Below are positions 53,286 to 61,738 of a stretch of 64,000 nucleotides of DNA, piece by piece. Position numbers and translations under genes: made by a program. The stretch spans positions 23,659 to 87,658 of the forward strand of contig PNKX01000021.1 of assembly GCA_013822725.1 (NCBI GenBank). The letters run 5' to 3'. Within the stretch, counting starts at the first letter, position 1. Each line of letters begins with the position of its first letter. Origin of the DNA: Pirellula sp. Lineage in GTDB: Bacteria > Planctomycetota > Planctomycetia > Pirellulales > Lacipirellulaceae. A model generated the notes under the pieces. That model saw nothing but the letters and a program-made list of their open reading frames with translations. It was not told the origin of the DNA and made no database searches.

Positions 53286-53642
53286 TTAGGGGCGCCGGTT
53301 TGATCGGCGTGCTTCGCACGCCGGTTTGGTGGGCGTGCTTCGCACCTGAATCTCATCCCCCACGACGCGGGTCTCGAACGCGTCGATCTTGATCCGCGGG
53401 TTGTCGCACCAGGTGCCGTCGCAGACTGAGAAATGCCAGGCGTGCCAAGGGCAGGTGACCACCCCCTCCTCGTCCATGTAGCCGGCGCCGAGCGAGGCTC
53501 CCATGTGGGGGCAGAGGTCGTCGATGGCGTAATACTGGCCGCCGCGATTAAAGACGGCCACTAGCCGGACGCCGACTTGAAAGGTGCCGCCGCTTCCCTC
53601 GGGAATGGCGCCGACGCGGGCGACGGTGATAAACTCGGACAT
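53286..53642 (-). CDS. Rieske [2Fe-2S] protein (nitrite reductase small-subunit/ferredoxin type)
   Basis: 118 residues. The Rieske cluster motifs are complete: CPHMGASLG (CxH) and CPWHAWHFSV (CxxH), 17 residues apart. The whole protein is one Rieske domain, like NirD or dioxygenase ferredoxins, and would carry electrons in the cytoplasm. No reductase or oxygenase is adjacent. The C-terminal tail (KPACEARRSNRRP) is encoded by a ~26-bp tandem repeat (53290-53346) and is probably not part of the fold. Confidence 0.9.
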   Translation of the reverse strand: MSEFITVARVGAIPEGSGGTFQVGVRLVAVFNRGGQYYAIDDLCPHMGASLGAGYMDEEGVVTCPWHAWHFSVCDGTWCDNPRIKIDAFETRVVGDEIQVRSTPTKPACEARRSNRRP

Positions 53643-53712
53643 GATGCAAATCGCTGGGCGGAAGTTGTTACATTGAGCTTATCTCGCTCCCGGCTCGAAC
53701 AACAGGGACGCC

Positions 53713-54597
53713 ATGAAACGGATGATGTTTGCCCTTGCCGTCGCATCGTTCGGCGCGATCGCCTGGGCTGAAACCGCGGTGGATCCGCCGATGCTGAAAC
53801 TCCACACCCGCGGGTTGAAACCGCCCGCCGGCGCCGGCGAGACGTTTACGCCGTTTGAGGCGGCGGTCGATTGGGACCCGCAGCGGACCGCGGTCGTGGT
53901 CGTCGACATGTGGGACGATCACTGGTGCCGTGGCGCCGCCGAGCGCGTGGTCGAGATGGCAGGCCCGTTAAACGAGTTTGTTTCCAAAGCTCGCGACGCC
54001 GGCGTACTGGTCGTGCACGCCCCCAGCACGTGCGTCGACTTCTACAAAGAGACGCCGGCCCGCCGCCGTGTGATCGCGGCGCCGTACGCCAAGCCGCCGA
54101 TCGAGCTCGCCGCCGACCAACGCTGGGGAACGGCATGGGATTATCCCGACGAACCGCGCGAGCCGGCAATGCCGATCGACGACTCTGACATGGGGTGCGA
54201 TTGCGCTGAGCAGTGCGAGATCAACGCACCCTGGAAACGGCAGATCGCGGCGATCGAGATCGACGACAAGCGCGACGCCGTGACTGACAACGGCCAGGAG
54301 CTGGTCAATCTTTTTGCGGAGCGCGGCGTCGATAACGTCATCATTTGCGGCGTCCATCTCAACATGTGCGTACTTGGCCGGCCGTTCGCGATCCGGCAGC
54401 TCGTGAAGATGGGCAAGAACGTCGTGCTCGTCCGCGACCTGACCGACACGATGTACAACCACGAGATGGCGCCGCACGTCGATCACTTCGCCGGGACTGA
54501 TCTGGTGGTGGAGCATGTCGAGAAGTATTGGTGCCCGACGATCACCAGCAGCGACCTGACCGGCGGGAAACCGTTCCGGTTTGCCGCCCAGAAGTAG
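53713..54597 (+). CDS. secreted isochorismatase-like cysteine hydrolase
   Basis: 294 residues with a signal peptide (FALAVASFGAIAWAE). The isochorismatase fold has Asp in TAVVVVDMWDDHWC, and the nucleophile Cys in VIICGVHLNMCVLGRPFAIR; the Lys of the triad is not clearly assigned. Most family members are cytoplasmic, so export is unusual. The insert PIDDSDMGCDCAEQCEI carries a small Cys cluster. The substrate (an amide or nicotinamide-like compound) is unknown. Confidence 0.82.
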   Translation: MKRMMFALAVASFGAIAWAETAVDPPMLKLHTRGLKPPAGAGETFTPFEAAVDWDPQRTAVVVVDMWDDHWCRGAAERVVEMAGPLNEFVSKARDAGVLVVHAPSTCVDFYKETPARRRVIAAPYAKPPIELAADQRWGTAWDYPDEPREPAMPIDDSDMGCDCAEQCEINAPWKRQIAAIEIDDKRDAVTDNGQELVNLFAERGVDNVIICGVHLNMCVLGRPFAIRQLVKMGKNVVLVRDLTDTMYNHEMAPHVDHFAGTDLVVEHVEKYWCPTITSSDLTGGKPFRFAAQK

Positions 54598-54836
54598 CCG
54601 CGGGTCAACGACCCGCCGGAGCGCTTGACGAGCATGGCGAAGGAGACGAATAGGACGCGGATTTGCACGGATTTGACGGATTCTCACGGATGAAATAGGA
54701 GAGCGAACGAATTAGGCAATCGCGGTTCACTAACTTCAGGCGGTTAATTAATCCGCGTACATCCGCCCAATCCGCGCAAATCCGCGTCCTATTCTTCTTC
54801 CTGCCATGCTCCGGCGGCTCGTTGAGCCGCGGCTTC
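54594..54836. repeat. nested inverted repeat: family J outside, family K inside
   Basis: Outer AGTAGCCGCGGGTCAACGAC (54594 on) against GGCTCGTTGAGCCGCGGCTT (to ~54836). Inner GGACGCGGATTTGCACGGAT (54652 on) against ATCCGCGCAAATCCGCGTCC (to ~54790). It has the same plan as 34377-34731. Confidence 0.8.
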
Positions 54837-54917
54837 TGGATTCGCCCCGCGACCGATTCTCAGTACAATGGGCAGTTCGTCATTCGGATTTCATCATTCG
54901 TCATTGATCCCATCGCC

Positions 54918-55229
54918 ATGCCAGCCGACGTATCGCTTCGCGAGTTTCAGCAGCTCATCCGCGGGATGTATCACGAGAAGGACGTCGCCCGCGGCGTCGA
55001 CGGCACTTTCATGTGGCTGATGGAAGAGGTGGGCGAACTGGCCGCGGCGTTGCGCGAGGGGACGCTCGAAGAGCAATCGCTCGAGTTCGCCGACGTGTTG
55101 GCGTGGCTCACGACGATCGCCAACGTGGCGGGGGTCGATCTTTCGGCGGCGGTGGCGAAGAAGTATGGCGGCGGTTGCCCCGGTTGCGGCCACCTCGTCT
55201 GCACCTGCGACGATGCGGAGAAGCCGTGA
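54918..55229 (+). CDS. MazG-like nucleotide pyrophosphohydrolase
   Basis: 103 residues from the ATG at 54918. The MazG metal-binding pattern is present: WLMEEVGELAAAL (ExxE) and LEFADVLAWL (ExxD). The C-terminus has a Cys-rich end, GGCPGCGHLVCTCDD, that might bind a metal. Such small all-alpha NTP pyrophosphatases hydrolyse non-canonical or excess dNTPs. Its stop overlaps the GTG start of the next gene (GTGA, 55226-55229), suggesting coupling. Confidence 0.82.
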   Translation: MPADVSLREFQQLIRGMYHEKDVARGVDGTFMWLMEEVGELAAALREGTLEEQSLEFADVLAWLTTIANVAGVDLSAAVAKKYGGGCPGCGHLVCTCDDAEKP

Positions 55230-57562
55230 GCCGATCAGCGCTGGAAGCAATCGTCCCCTGCAGCCCCTGGCTCCGCCAGGGGGCCGCGCTGCGTGCCGCT
55301 GCGGCATGGAGCGCCGTTCGACCCCCTGGCGGAGCCAGGGGCTGCAAATGCTTCGCGCTGTTGCTGGCGTTGCTGCTTTCGCTGCCGCAACTCGCCCAAG
55401 CCCAGGAGCCGCCGAAGCTCGCCATCCCCGCGCTGAAGCTCGGCTTCAATGGCGCTTACAAACTCGGTTGCTGGACTCCCGCCGAAGTGATTCTTCAAGG
55501 GGGCGACGAAGACTTCACCGGCGCGATCCAACTCATCACTCCCGATTCCGAAGGCGTGCCGACGTCCGTCTTTAGCGCGCCTGATCGACCCGTCGGCATC
55601 TTCGCCGGCAAGCCGTCGAGCACGCGGCTTTATGTTCGTCCAGGTCAAGACGGCGGGGCGTACGAGGTTCGCGTCCTCGATGAGAATGGCAAGACTCGTG
55701 CGAAGCAGCGATTCATCCCCGGCCCCGAACCAGGCGACGAATACGTCACCTACGGCAGCCCGTCGACAAACCGCTTCGTCGCGACGTTTGCCATGCCGCG
55801 CGGCATCGCCGAACTGGCCCGCAGCGAAGGGACTCAGGACAATCCGTTGGAGACGCGCGTCGTCGAGTTCACCAGTGCCGCTGATTGGCCGACCGAGTGG
55901 TACGGTTACGAAGCGATCGACGTCCTGTGCCTCGGCAGCACCGACGCGGAAGTCTATCGCCCTCTCGCCGCCAATCCGCAGCGGATCGAAGCCCTCCGCA
56001 AGTGGATTGATCTCGGCGGCCGGGTGGTGATCTTCTGCGGCGCCAATGCCCCTGAATTGATCGGCCCGGACGGGCCTTTGGCGGCGTTCGTCCCTGGCAA
56101 ATACGATACGATGACGACGCTGCGCGAGGCGCAGCCGATCGAGGGATTCGCGAACAGCACCGAGACCATCCCTGGCGCCGAGAACCTTCGGTTGCAGGTC
56201 CCGAAGCTCACCAACGTGACGGGTCGCATTCTCGCTTTCTCCGGCTCCAACTCGACCGATATGCCATTGGTCGTGCGGGCGCGACAGGGGTTGGGCGAAG
56301 TGACGTTCGTCGCCTTCGACCCCGACGCTGCGCCAATCGTCGACTGGGCCGGCCGACCGAATCTGCTGCGGCAGGCGCTGCAATGGTCGCCGGCCGGGAA
56401 TGCTGACAACAACAACTATGGCTATCAGGACGACCTCATCGACCGCCTGCGCCGTTCGCTCGACGTGGCGTTTCAGGGGATCACCCCGGTGCCGTTCGGG
56501 TTGGTCGCGCTGCTGGTGATCGGTTACATCTTGCTGATCGGACCGGGCGACTATTTCCTGGTGAAGGGTCTGCTCAAGCGGATGGAGTTGACCTGGATCA
56601 CCTTTCCGCTGATCGTCGTCGGCGTCTCTGGCGCGGCCTACTGGGCGGCCCACTGGATGAAAGGGGATAGCCTCCGCGTCAATCAAGTCGAGTTCGTCGA
56701 CGTCGATCTCACCACCGGCGCGGCGCGCGGTACGGTCTACACTCACTTCTTCAGCCCCCGCGTCGAACGCTACGATCTCGCCCTCGCCCCCAACTTCGCG
56801 GGCAAGCCCGTCGGCGAGCCGGGTCGTCCCGACCCCGGCGCAGGCCAATCGCAACTAGTCGCGTGGCTCGGCTCGACCGGCTACGGTCTCGACGGCATGC
56901 GGGGAAGCGGCGGCCAAACAACCCTCTTCGAACAAGGCTACGCTTTCAGCCCCCCACTGACCGAGATCGTGGGGCTGCCCGTGCAAGAATGGTCGACGCG
57001 CACGCTGGTCGGCCGCTGGACTGGCTCTCTTGTCGAACCAATCGCAGCCGAGCTCCGCGGCCTCGCCGATGACCTGCTCGCCGGACATCTCACCAACCGG
57101 ACTGGCGTCGAACTTCAAGACTGCGTGCTGATGCACGGCAACCTCGCGTACGCGCTGCCGAATCTCGCCGACGGCGCCGTCGCGACCATCGACGACACGC
57201 TGCAGCCGACCCGCGTGAAGACGGCTCTCCTCGCCGCGGCGGGGAAGCAAGACGCCTTGCCCGCCGCGCCTAACGAAGGCCCGGCCCGGCTCGAACTCCA
57301 CAGCACGGACGTCCCCCAGCTGGCCACGGCGATGATGTTCCACGACGTCCTCGGCGCCGAGGCGTACTCGCAGGGGCCGAGTCGTTACCAGGCATTCCTC
57401 GACATGAGCCGTCTGCTGCAAGGGAACCAAGCCATCCTGCTGGCTCGCGCCGCCGAGGCGAAGGGATCGAACTGGACCGACGGCGACGAGACGCTCGCCA
57501 GCGACCAGGATCGGCGGTGGGTTTACTATCGGTTTGTGATTCCGTTGGAAGAGGAAGAATAG
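55226..57562 (+). CDS. large exported membrane protein of unknown function with a repeat element in its 5' end
   Basis: About 778 residues from the GTG at 55226. After ~10 residues (MSRSALEAIV) comes a stretch encoded by a family G element (55258-55347), then the hydrophobic signal core CFALLLALLLSLPQLAQAQ. The periplasmic part includes AIDVLCLGSTDAEVYRPL and WIDLGGRVVIFCGANAPELI, resembling a glutamine-amidotransferase-like fold. Two or three membrane helices follow in the middle (FGLVALLVIGYILLIGPGDY, ITFPLIVVGVSGAAYW). The gene precedes an ABC ATPase gene, a layout seen for ABC-2 type systems. No family is recognised. Confidence 0.75.
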   Translation: MSRSALEAIVPCSPWLRQGAALRAAAAWSAVRPPGGARGCKCFALLLALLLSLPQLAQAQEPPKLAIPALKLGFNGAYKLGCWTPAEVILQGGDEDFTGAIQLITPDSEGVPTSVFSAPDRPVGIFAGKPSSTRLYVRPGQDGGAYEVRVLDENGKTRAKQRFIPGPEPGDEYVTYGSPSTNRFVATFAMPRGIAELARSEGTQDNPLETRVVEFTSAADWPTEWYGYEAIDVLCLGSTDAEVYRPLAANPQRIEALRKWIDLGGRVVIFCGANAPELIGPDGPLAAFVPGKYDTMTTLREAQPIEGFANSTETIPGAENLRLQVPKLTNVTGRILAFSGSNSTDMPLVVRARQGLGEVTFVAFDPDAAPIVDWAGRPNLLRQALQWSPAGNADNNNYGYQDDLIDRLRRSLDVAFQGITPVPFGLVALLVIGYILLIGPGDYFLVKGLLKRMELTWITFPLIVVGVSGAAYWAAHWMKGDSLRVNQVEFVDVDLTTGAARGTVYTHFFSPRVERYDLALAPNFAGKPVGEPGRPDPGAGQSQLVAWLGSTGYGLDGMRGSGGQTTLFEQGYAFSPPLTEIVGLPVQEWSTRTLVGRWTGSLVEPIAAELRGLADDLLAGHLTNRTGVELQDCVLMHGNLAYALPNLADGAVATIDDTLQPTRVKTALLAAAGKQDALPAAPNEGPARLELHSTDVPQLATAMMFHDVLGAEAYSQGPSRYQAFLDMSRLLQGNQAILLARAAEAKGSNWTDGDETLASDQDRRWVYYRFVIPLEEEE
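55258..55347. repeat. family G element inside coding sequence
   Basis: CTGCAGCCCCTGGCTCCGCC (55258 on) and GGCGGAGCCAGGGGCTGCAA (to ~55347) are terminal inverted repeats of a ~90-bp element. It lies between the GTG start and the signal-peptide core of the gene at 55226-57562 and keeps the frame open. Confidence 0.85.
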
Positions 57563-57645
57563 AGGGTTCAGGGTTCGGGGTTCAGTTGAAAGCCCCGATC
57601 TCTTCGCCTTTACTGAACCCCGACCCCTGAACCCTGAACCCTCCC
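57563..57645. repeat. inverted repeat AGGGTTCAGGGTTCGGGGTT
   Basis: AGGGTTCAGGGTTCGGGGTT at 57563-57582 pairs with AACCCCGACCCCTGAACCCT (57616 on) and a further TGAACCCT. It fills the gap between the membrane protein and ABC ATPase genes, ending directly at the ATPase start codon. Confidence 0.8.
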
Positions 57646-58572
57646 ATGATCGAAGCCCGCGACCTCACCAAAAAGTACGGCGATCTCTACGCCATCCATA
57701 AGATCGACTTGAAGCTCGAGAAGGGCGACGTCTTCGGCTTCATCGGTCCCAACGGCGCCGGTAAGACGACGACGATGCGCATCCTCGCGACGCTGCTCAA
57801 CCCCACTTGGGGCGAGGCGTACGTCGGCGGCTATTCGATCTACTCGAAGCCGAAGGAAATCCGCCGCATCATCGGCTACATGCCCGACTTCTTCGGCGTG
57901 TACGACAACATGAAGGTGATCGAGTACCTCGAGTTCTTCGCGGCCGCGTATCGCATCAAGGGACACGCACGCCGGAAGATTTGCGACGAGGTGCTGGAGC
58001 TCGTCGACCTCGGCTACAAACGCGAGGCCCTCGTCACCAGCCTCTCGCGCGGCATGACGCAGCGTCTCGGCCTCGCCCGCGTGTTGCTCCACGATCCGCA
58101 GGTGCTGCTGCTCGACGAACCGGCGAGCGGCCTCGATCCGCGGGCTCGCATCGAGATCCGCGGCTTGCTGAAAGAGCTTCGCAACATGGGTAAGACGATC
58201 ATGGTCTCCAGCCACATCCTTCCCGAGCTGGCCGATATCTGCAACAAGGTCGGCATCATCGAACGGGGCGAATTGCATTACAACGACACGGTCGACGAAC
58301 TGATGAAACTCGTCCGCCAGCAAACGGTGCTGCGGATCGGCATCGCCGGCGACAGCGATGCGGCGGCGAAGCTGATCGAGCAATCGAGCTACGTCGAAAA
58401 AATCGAAACCCACGACGGCCAACTCCGCGTGACGCTCGTCGCTGGCGAGCATGACTACAGCGAACTGTCGAAGGCGCTCATCGACGCGGGGCATCGGCTG
58501 ACCCGGCTAACCGAGGAAGAAATCAATCTGGAGACGGCGTTTATGGCGCTGACGAAGGGGATTACTTCGTGA
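57646..58572 (+). CDS. ABC transporter ATP-binding protein (CcmA/ABC-2 type)
   Basis: 308 residues. Walker A GPNGAGKTTTMRIL, Q-loop region GYMPDFFGVYDNM, signature LSRGMTQRLGLARVLL, Walker B VLLLDEPASGLD and H-loop VSSHILPEL. A ~90-residue C-terminal extension (QQTVLRIGIAGDSDAAAK...) is typical of ABC-2 ATPases. It needs a permease, and none is seen in this window; the upstream 778-residue membrane protein is the likely partner or accessory. Confidence 0.9.
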   Translation: MIEARDLTKKYGDLYAIHKIDLKLEKGDVFGFIGPNGAGKTTTMRILATLLNPTWGEAYVGGYSIYSKPKEIRRIIGYMPDFFGVYDNMKVIEYLEFFAAAYRIKGHARRKICDEVLELVDLGYKREALVTSLSRGMTQRLGLARVLLHDPQVLLLDEPASGLDPRARIEIRGLLKELRNMGKTIMVSSHILPELADICNKVGIIERGELHYNDTVDELMKLVRQQTVLRIGIAGDSDAAAKLIEQSSYVEKIETHDGQLRVTLVAGEHDYSELSKALIDAGHRLTRLTEEEINLETAFMALTKGITS

Positions 58573-58619
58573 ACGCGTTAGGGCATTGCCCCAACGCCAA
58601 TCTTGCCGTGCGTGTGACG

Positions 58620-58677
58620 CCCATTTAGCCCCGCCGTTTGCGGCGGGACGCGGGCTCCGCCCGCGGCTAAATGGGCT
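58620..58677. repeat. family H element, short form
   Basis: CATTTAGCCCCGCCGTTTGC (58622 on) and GGCTCCGCCCGCGGCTAAAT (to ~58672). Two hairpins back to back. Confidence 0.8.
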
Positions 58678-58790
58678 TGGCGGCACGCGGTGCGGGTTAC
58701 GCTGCTGGGGGTTTGTGGTTGGGGCGTCGTGCGTCCCCCGATTGACAATCGGCCCCTCATGGCGGAAAATTCTCGATTCACGCCACTTAC

Positions 58791-58863
58791 GCCCCGTTCG
58801 TCTAGTGGCCCAGGACAGCGCCCTCTCACGGCGCAGACAGGGGTTCGACTCCCCTACGGGGTA
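58791..58863 (+). tRNA. tRNA-Glu (anticodon CTC)
   Basis: A 73-base cloverleaf: acceptor GCCCCGT / ACGGGGT (G1:U72), D arm with TCTAGTGGCCCAGGAC, anticodon stem GCGCC / GGCGC with loop CTCTCAC giving anticodon CTC, and T arm CAGGGGTTCGACTCCCCT; the 3' CCA is not encoded. The 3' half is overlapped on the opposite strand by the integrase gene, marking an integration site. A terminator follows at 58913. Confidence 0.94.
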
Positions 58864-60178
58864 CTCTGTTCGCTTGTATACTACTGTTCGTAGTCGCACG
58901 AGATTGCACTTTAGCCCGGTCTTTCCGGGCTTTTTTTACGTCCGGCGACTCTGAGCTAGCCGACGCGGCCAGGTGCTGCGCCGCAATTCGCGCCGCCGAT
59001 TCGTCATCTTGAGCGCCGCAATTCGCGCCTCCTCGCACCTCTGCTACCTTGGCCCGCGAGCCGAGCGCCGCTCCGGTGGCGTTGTCGAAGTGATCGTCAG
59101 TGACCTGCAGGTAGTGCTTATCGGCAATGATTGCCGAATTCCCAATCCAGGTACACACGACATGGAGCGGGTGTTCCGCCGTTAGTTCGGTTTCCCGACT
59201 TGCCCGCAGGTTATGAAAGAGCCGTTCCCATTGAACAACCTCTGCCTTCCGCAGGATCCGCTCAAATTGAGTCCGCAGATTTTGATCGACCCCGCGGTAT
59301 CGGTTGATGACGAAATGCGTTCCCGGGACGGCGAGATCGCGAGCCTCTTCCAAATAAGGTCGCAACTCTCGAAATAGAGGAATTGAACGAGACGCCCCTC
59401 CCGGCAGGTGTTCGGTTTTGGGGCTTCGCACATTGATACGATTGTTCTCCCAGTCGATATCTTCCCACCGCAGTGCCAGAGTCTCGCTGGGGCAACGCAA
59501 CCCGCCATAGCGGCTGAGTGCCACGATGAGTCGCCACTCGGCGTCGGGGCAGGCCGAAAGCACACGCTCGGTAACTTCTCTAGTTATGAAGTGCATGCGA
59601 GACGCGTTTACTTGTGCGGGTGCGGCTACATCGGCGAACGGGTTTTCTGGAATTAACTTGCGTCGCACCGCGGATCGGAAGAATTGCCGAGCCCGCTTTA
59701 CTTCGCGGCCGACCGTCGCCGGAGCGAGCCCGTCAGCGAGCATGGCATCCCGCCATGAATCGGCATCGCCGCCGTTGATGGTATTAAGTCCCCGGTCGGG
59801 GCCGAAGCGGTCTACCAGCCGTCGAATAGTCTGGTCATAGTTTCGCAATGTATTCGGCTTTAAGTTAGGCCGACTTTCTCGAAGTGAATCTAGGAATCCC
59901 CGCAGGCGAGGGACAGACTGGACATCGCGGGGAGGAATCAGGTTTACGACCGCCAGTTTTGTGGCTAGGTCGTCGTCAATTCGAGATACCCAATCCGCTG
60001 TCTCGCTGTCCCAAGAGCAGCCGGATATGGCAGCCGCAATTAGGTCTTCGACTTTACGTCGAACCTTTTCAGCATTTCGTAAGTTCATGGCTCCCAGTCG
60101 AATCCGTTTCCGGGCTCCCCCCGGGAGATTGAACTCTAACCGTTTCCTGCCATTTTCCTGTCGAACGATGCTTGCCAT
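58826..60178 (-). CDS. tyrosine recombinase (integrase) running into tRNA-Glu
   Basis: 450 residues. An N-terminal SAM-like/core-binding domain (FLDSLRESRPNLKPNTLRNYDQTI) is followed by a catalytic domain with Arg in YGGLRCPSETLAL, the HxxR box FHNLRASRETEL, and W...Y in WIGNSAIIADKHYLQVT (Tyr nucleophile). After the Tyr come ~80 extra residues whose last 13 (RVPRRGVEPLSAP) are the antisense translation of the tRNA-Glu 3' half; the frame also crosses the tRNA terminator. Orientation and overlap are those of an element integrated at the tRNA 3' end. Confidence 0.93.
   Translation of the reverse strand: MASIVRQENGRKRLEFNLPGGARKRIRLGAMNLRNAEKVRRKVEDLIAAAISGCSWDSETADWVSRIDDDLATKLAVVNLIPPRDVQSVPRLRGFLDSLRESRPNLKPNTLRNYDQTIRRLVDRFGPDRGLNTINGGDADSWRDAMLADGLAPATVGREVKRARQFFRSAVRRKLIPENPFADVAAPAQVNASRMHFITREVTERVLSACPDAEWRLIVALSRYGGLRCPSETLALRWEDIDWENNRINVRSPKTEHLPGGASRSIPLFRELRPYLEEARDLAVPGTHFVINRYRGVDQNLRTQFERILRKAEVVQWERLFHNLRASRETELTAEHPLHVVCTWIGNSAIIADKHYLQVTDDHFDNATGAALGSRAKVAEVRGGANCGAQDDESAARIAAQHLAASASSESPDVKKARKDRAKVQSRATTNSSIQANRVPRRGVEPLSAP
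58913..58937 (+). terminator. rho-independent terminator after tRNA-Glu
   Basis: AGCCCGG-TCTTT-CCGGGCT stem-loop at 58913-58931 followed directly by a run of T (58931-58937). It lies 50 bases after the tRNA on the same strand and inside the antisense integrase frame. Confidence 0.88.
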
Positions 60179-60234
60179 ACAGATGACCTTCCTTCATGAC
60201 GAGTAATTTCATGGCGTTGGAGAATGTTACGGAA

Positions 60235-61710
60235 CTACGACGCGTTCGACTCATCCAGTATGAACGTTTCGACCGGACGTCCGGGGCCGCCGTCGTGGGT
60301 GTCGACCTGAAACACGCCGTACCCACGCTGGTAAAGTTGTTTGAGAATGGCTTCGGCTTCGAGCGCAGATTTAACACTTCGCCGCCCATTTTGCAGCTCG
60401 CGAGCAGAGATCCTACCTCCTTTTTGTCGAATGAACTCGACGATCGTACGGAGACGCTCTTCATCTTCCGCCGCGTCCAACTTGCTGTAAATTCGCTTTG
60501 ATTCGTGCTTAAACCACTCTACCAACTCAATCGCAGCATTCATCGTCCTTTCGGTTACTGCCCCGTCGGGGGCGTCACTCATGCAGTGAAAGACTAATGC
60601 AATCCTGGCGGCGTAGGCCTCCAACTTTGACCACTCCGCAGCCAGATGACCGGTGAGGGTCTCGGTCTCCTCCCCATGGCGGTCGACGAACTTGCTGAAA
60701 ACCTCAGTTGCCCCCGGCGTCAGCTCCACCACTCGTGGCGAGGCTTTTCCGTCGGCATCTTCGACTGGCAGTAAAGACAGAAGACGCTGGACCGCCTCGC
60801 GGTACTTAGCGAGAACCTCCGGCGACACCTCCGCTACCGTCCATCGCTTGGGACGCCGAAGTGGCCAGACCTTTAAGAGCCTCGCAGCCATGCCGTTGTC
60901 GCGGTACTTTTGACCTACGACGCGGGTGAACACCCCGGGCTGAATTCCCCCAACGATGGATACCGAGGCCCTGGCTACCCGAATGGGGCCGGCAGCCGTC
61001 TTGCGATCGACAATGATTCCTTCGCCGTTAAAGACGCTCAACCACTGCGAGACATCAAATTCTCCGCCTTTATCGAAGCGGTTGAAAGAAGAAAACCACC
61101 CGGCGATCTCGTCCATGACAAGCGTCAGTCCCCGGGGATTAGCGCTCAACAACGGTGCGAGCGCTGCTAACGTCGCGTCTGAGATCAGGACACGACGGCA
61201 CACCGGCGGCGGAACTTTGCCTTTCGCTCCATCAATCTCCGACGCATCATTAACCTTACGCTCGTGGTCTTTCACGGCGAGGTCAAATTCCCGCCAGCAT
61301 TCAGCTTCCGCGTCTTTCAGCGGCTGCACGGCGATTGCCATGCCAGGAGTCTTCAGGCCGCCGCTTTCGGCAATCAAGACTCCCCACAGAGTCGCGGGCT
61401 CCAACCAGGTACTTTTAAGCCTGATCAATCGAGAGGCCCCGATAGCCCCGCCACATGCGACTAGGGCGGGGAGTGCGATCATCGCCTCGTCGCAACCCAA
61501 TGCGGCAGCACCTTCGACGACAATGTTGCGAACGGCGGTGGGCAGCACTTCCACCGGGAACGGCTGGTAGACGCTCTCGTCGTTTCCAGCCTGTCGACCA
61601 ATTACCGAATCTCCGCCGCTATCAGCGGATTGTGTAGACGAGCCCGCCGCAGTTGGCAGCGCCAGCCCCGGAGGCAGCGCCACTGGGTCCTGACTGGACG
61701 TGATATCCAT
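60235..61710 (-). CDS. DUF3987 (YfjI-like) ATPase of the integrative element
   Basis: 491 residues. The DUF3987 core has a Walker A-like loop, AESGGLKTPGM, then LISDATLAALAPLL, Walker B LTLVMDEIAGWF, VSIVGGIQPGVF and DNGMAARLLKVWP, the last typical of these primase-helicase-related proteins. The C-terminal ~110 residues are helical with a winged-helix-like end (IRQKGGRISARELQN). DUF3987 proteins in phages, satellites and plasmids are thought to act in replication initiation. The small zinc-finger gene directly upstream (28-bp gap) would supply the missing primase zinc domain. Next gene downstream is the integrase (56-bp gap). Confidence 0.88.
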   Translation of the reverse strand: MDITSSQDPVALPPGLALPTAAGSSTQSADSGGDSVIGRQAGNDESVYQPFPVEVLPTAVRNIVVEGAAALGCDEAMIALPALVACGGAIGASRLIRLKSTWLEPATLWGVLIAESGGLKTPGMAIAVQPLKDAEAECWREFDLAVKDHERKVNDASEIDGAKGKVPPPVCRRVLISDATLAALAPLLSANPRGLTLVMDEIAGWFSSFNRFDKGGEFDVSQWLSVFNGEGIIVDRKTAAGPIRVARASVSIVGGIQPGVFTRVVGQKYRDNGMAARLLKVWPLRRPKRWTVAEVSPEVLAKYREAVQRLLSLLPVEDADGKASPRVVELTPGATEVFSKFVDRHGEETETLTGHLAAEWSKLEAYAARIALVFHCMSDAPDGAVTERTMNAAIELVEWFKHESKRIYSKLDAAEDEERLRTIVEFIRQKGGRISARELQNGRRSVKSALEAEAILKQLYQRGYGVFQVDTHDGGPGRPVETFILDESNAS

Positions 61711-61738
61711 AACTAGTAGTCTCCTAAATAATTTTTAC

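Noticed and set aside
4301..54836. Possible CRISPR arrays among the many repeats
   Set aside because: Copies are dispersed, inverted and nested, with no regular spacer units and no cas genes.
55235..56854. 539-codon open frame antisense to the membrane protein gene
   Set aside because: The plus strand has signal peptide, membrane helices and coupling to the mazG-like gene.
57610..58494. 294-codon open frame antisense to the ABC ATPase gene
   Set aside because: Complete Walker A, signature and Walker B motifs on the plus strand settle the coding strand.
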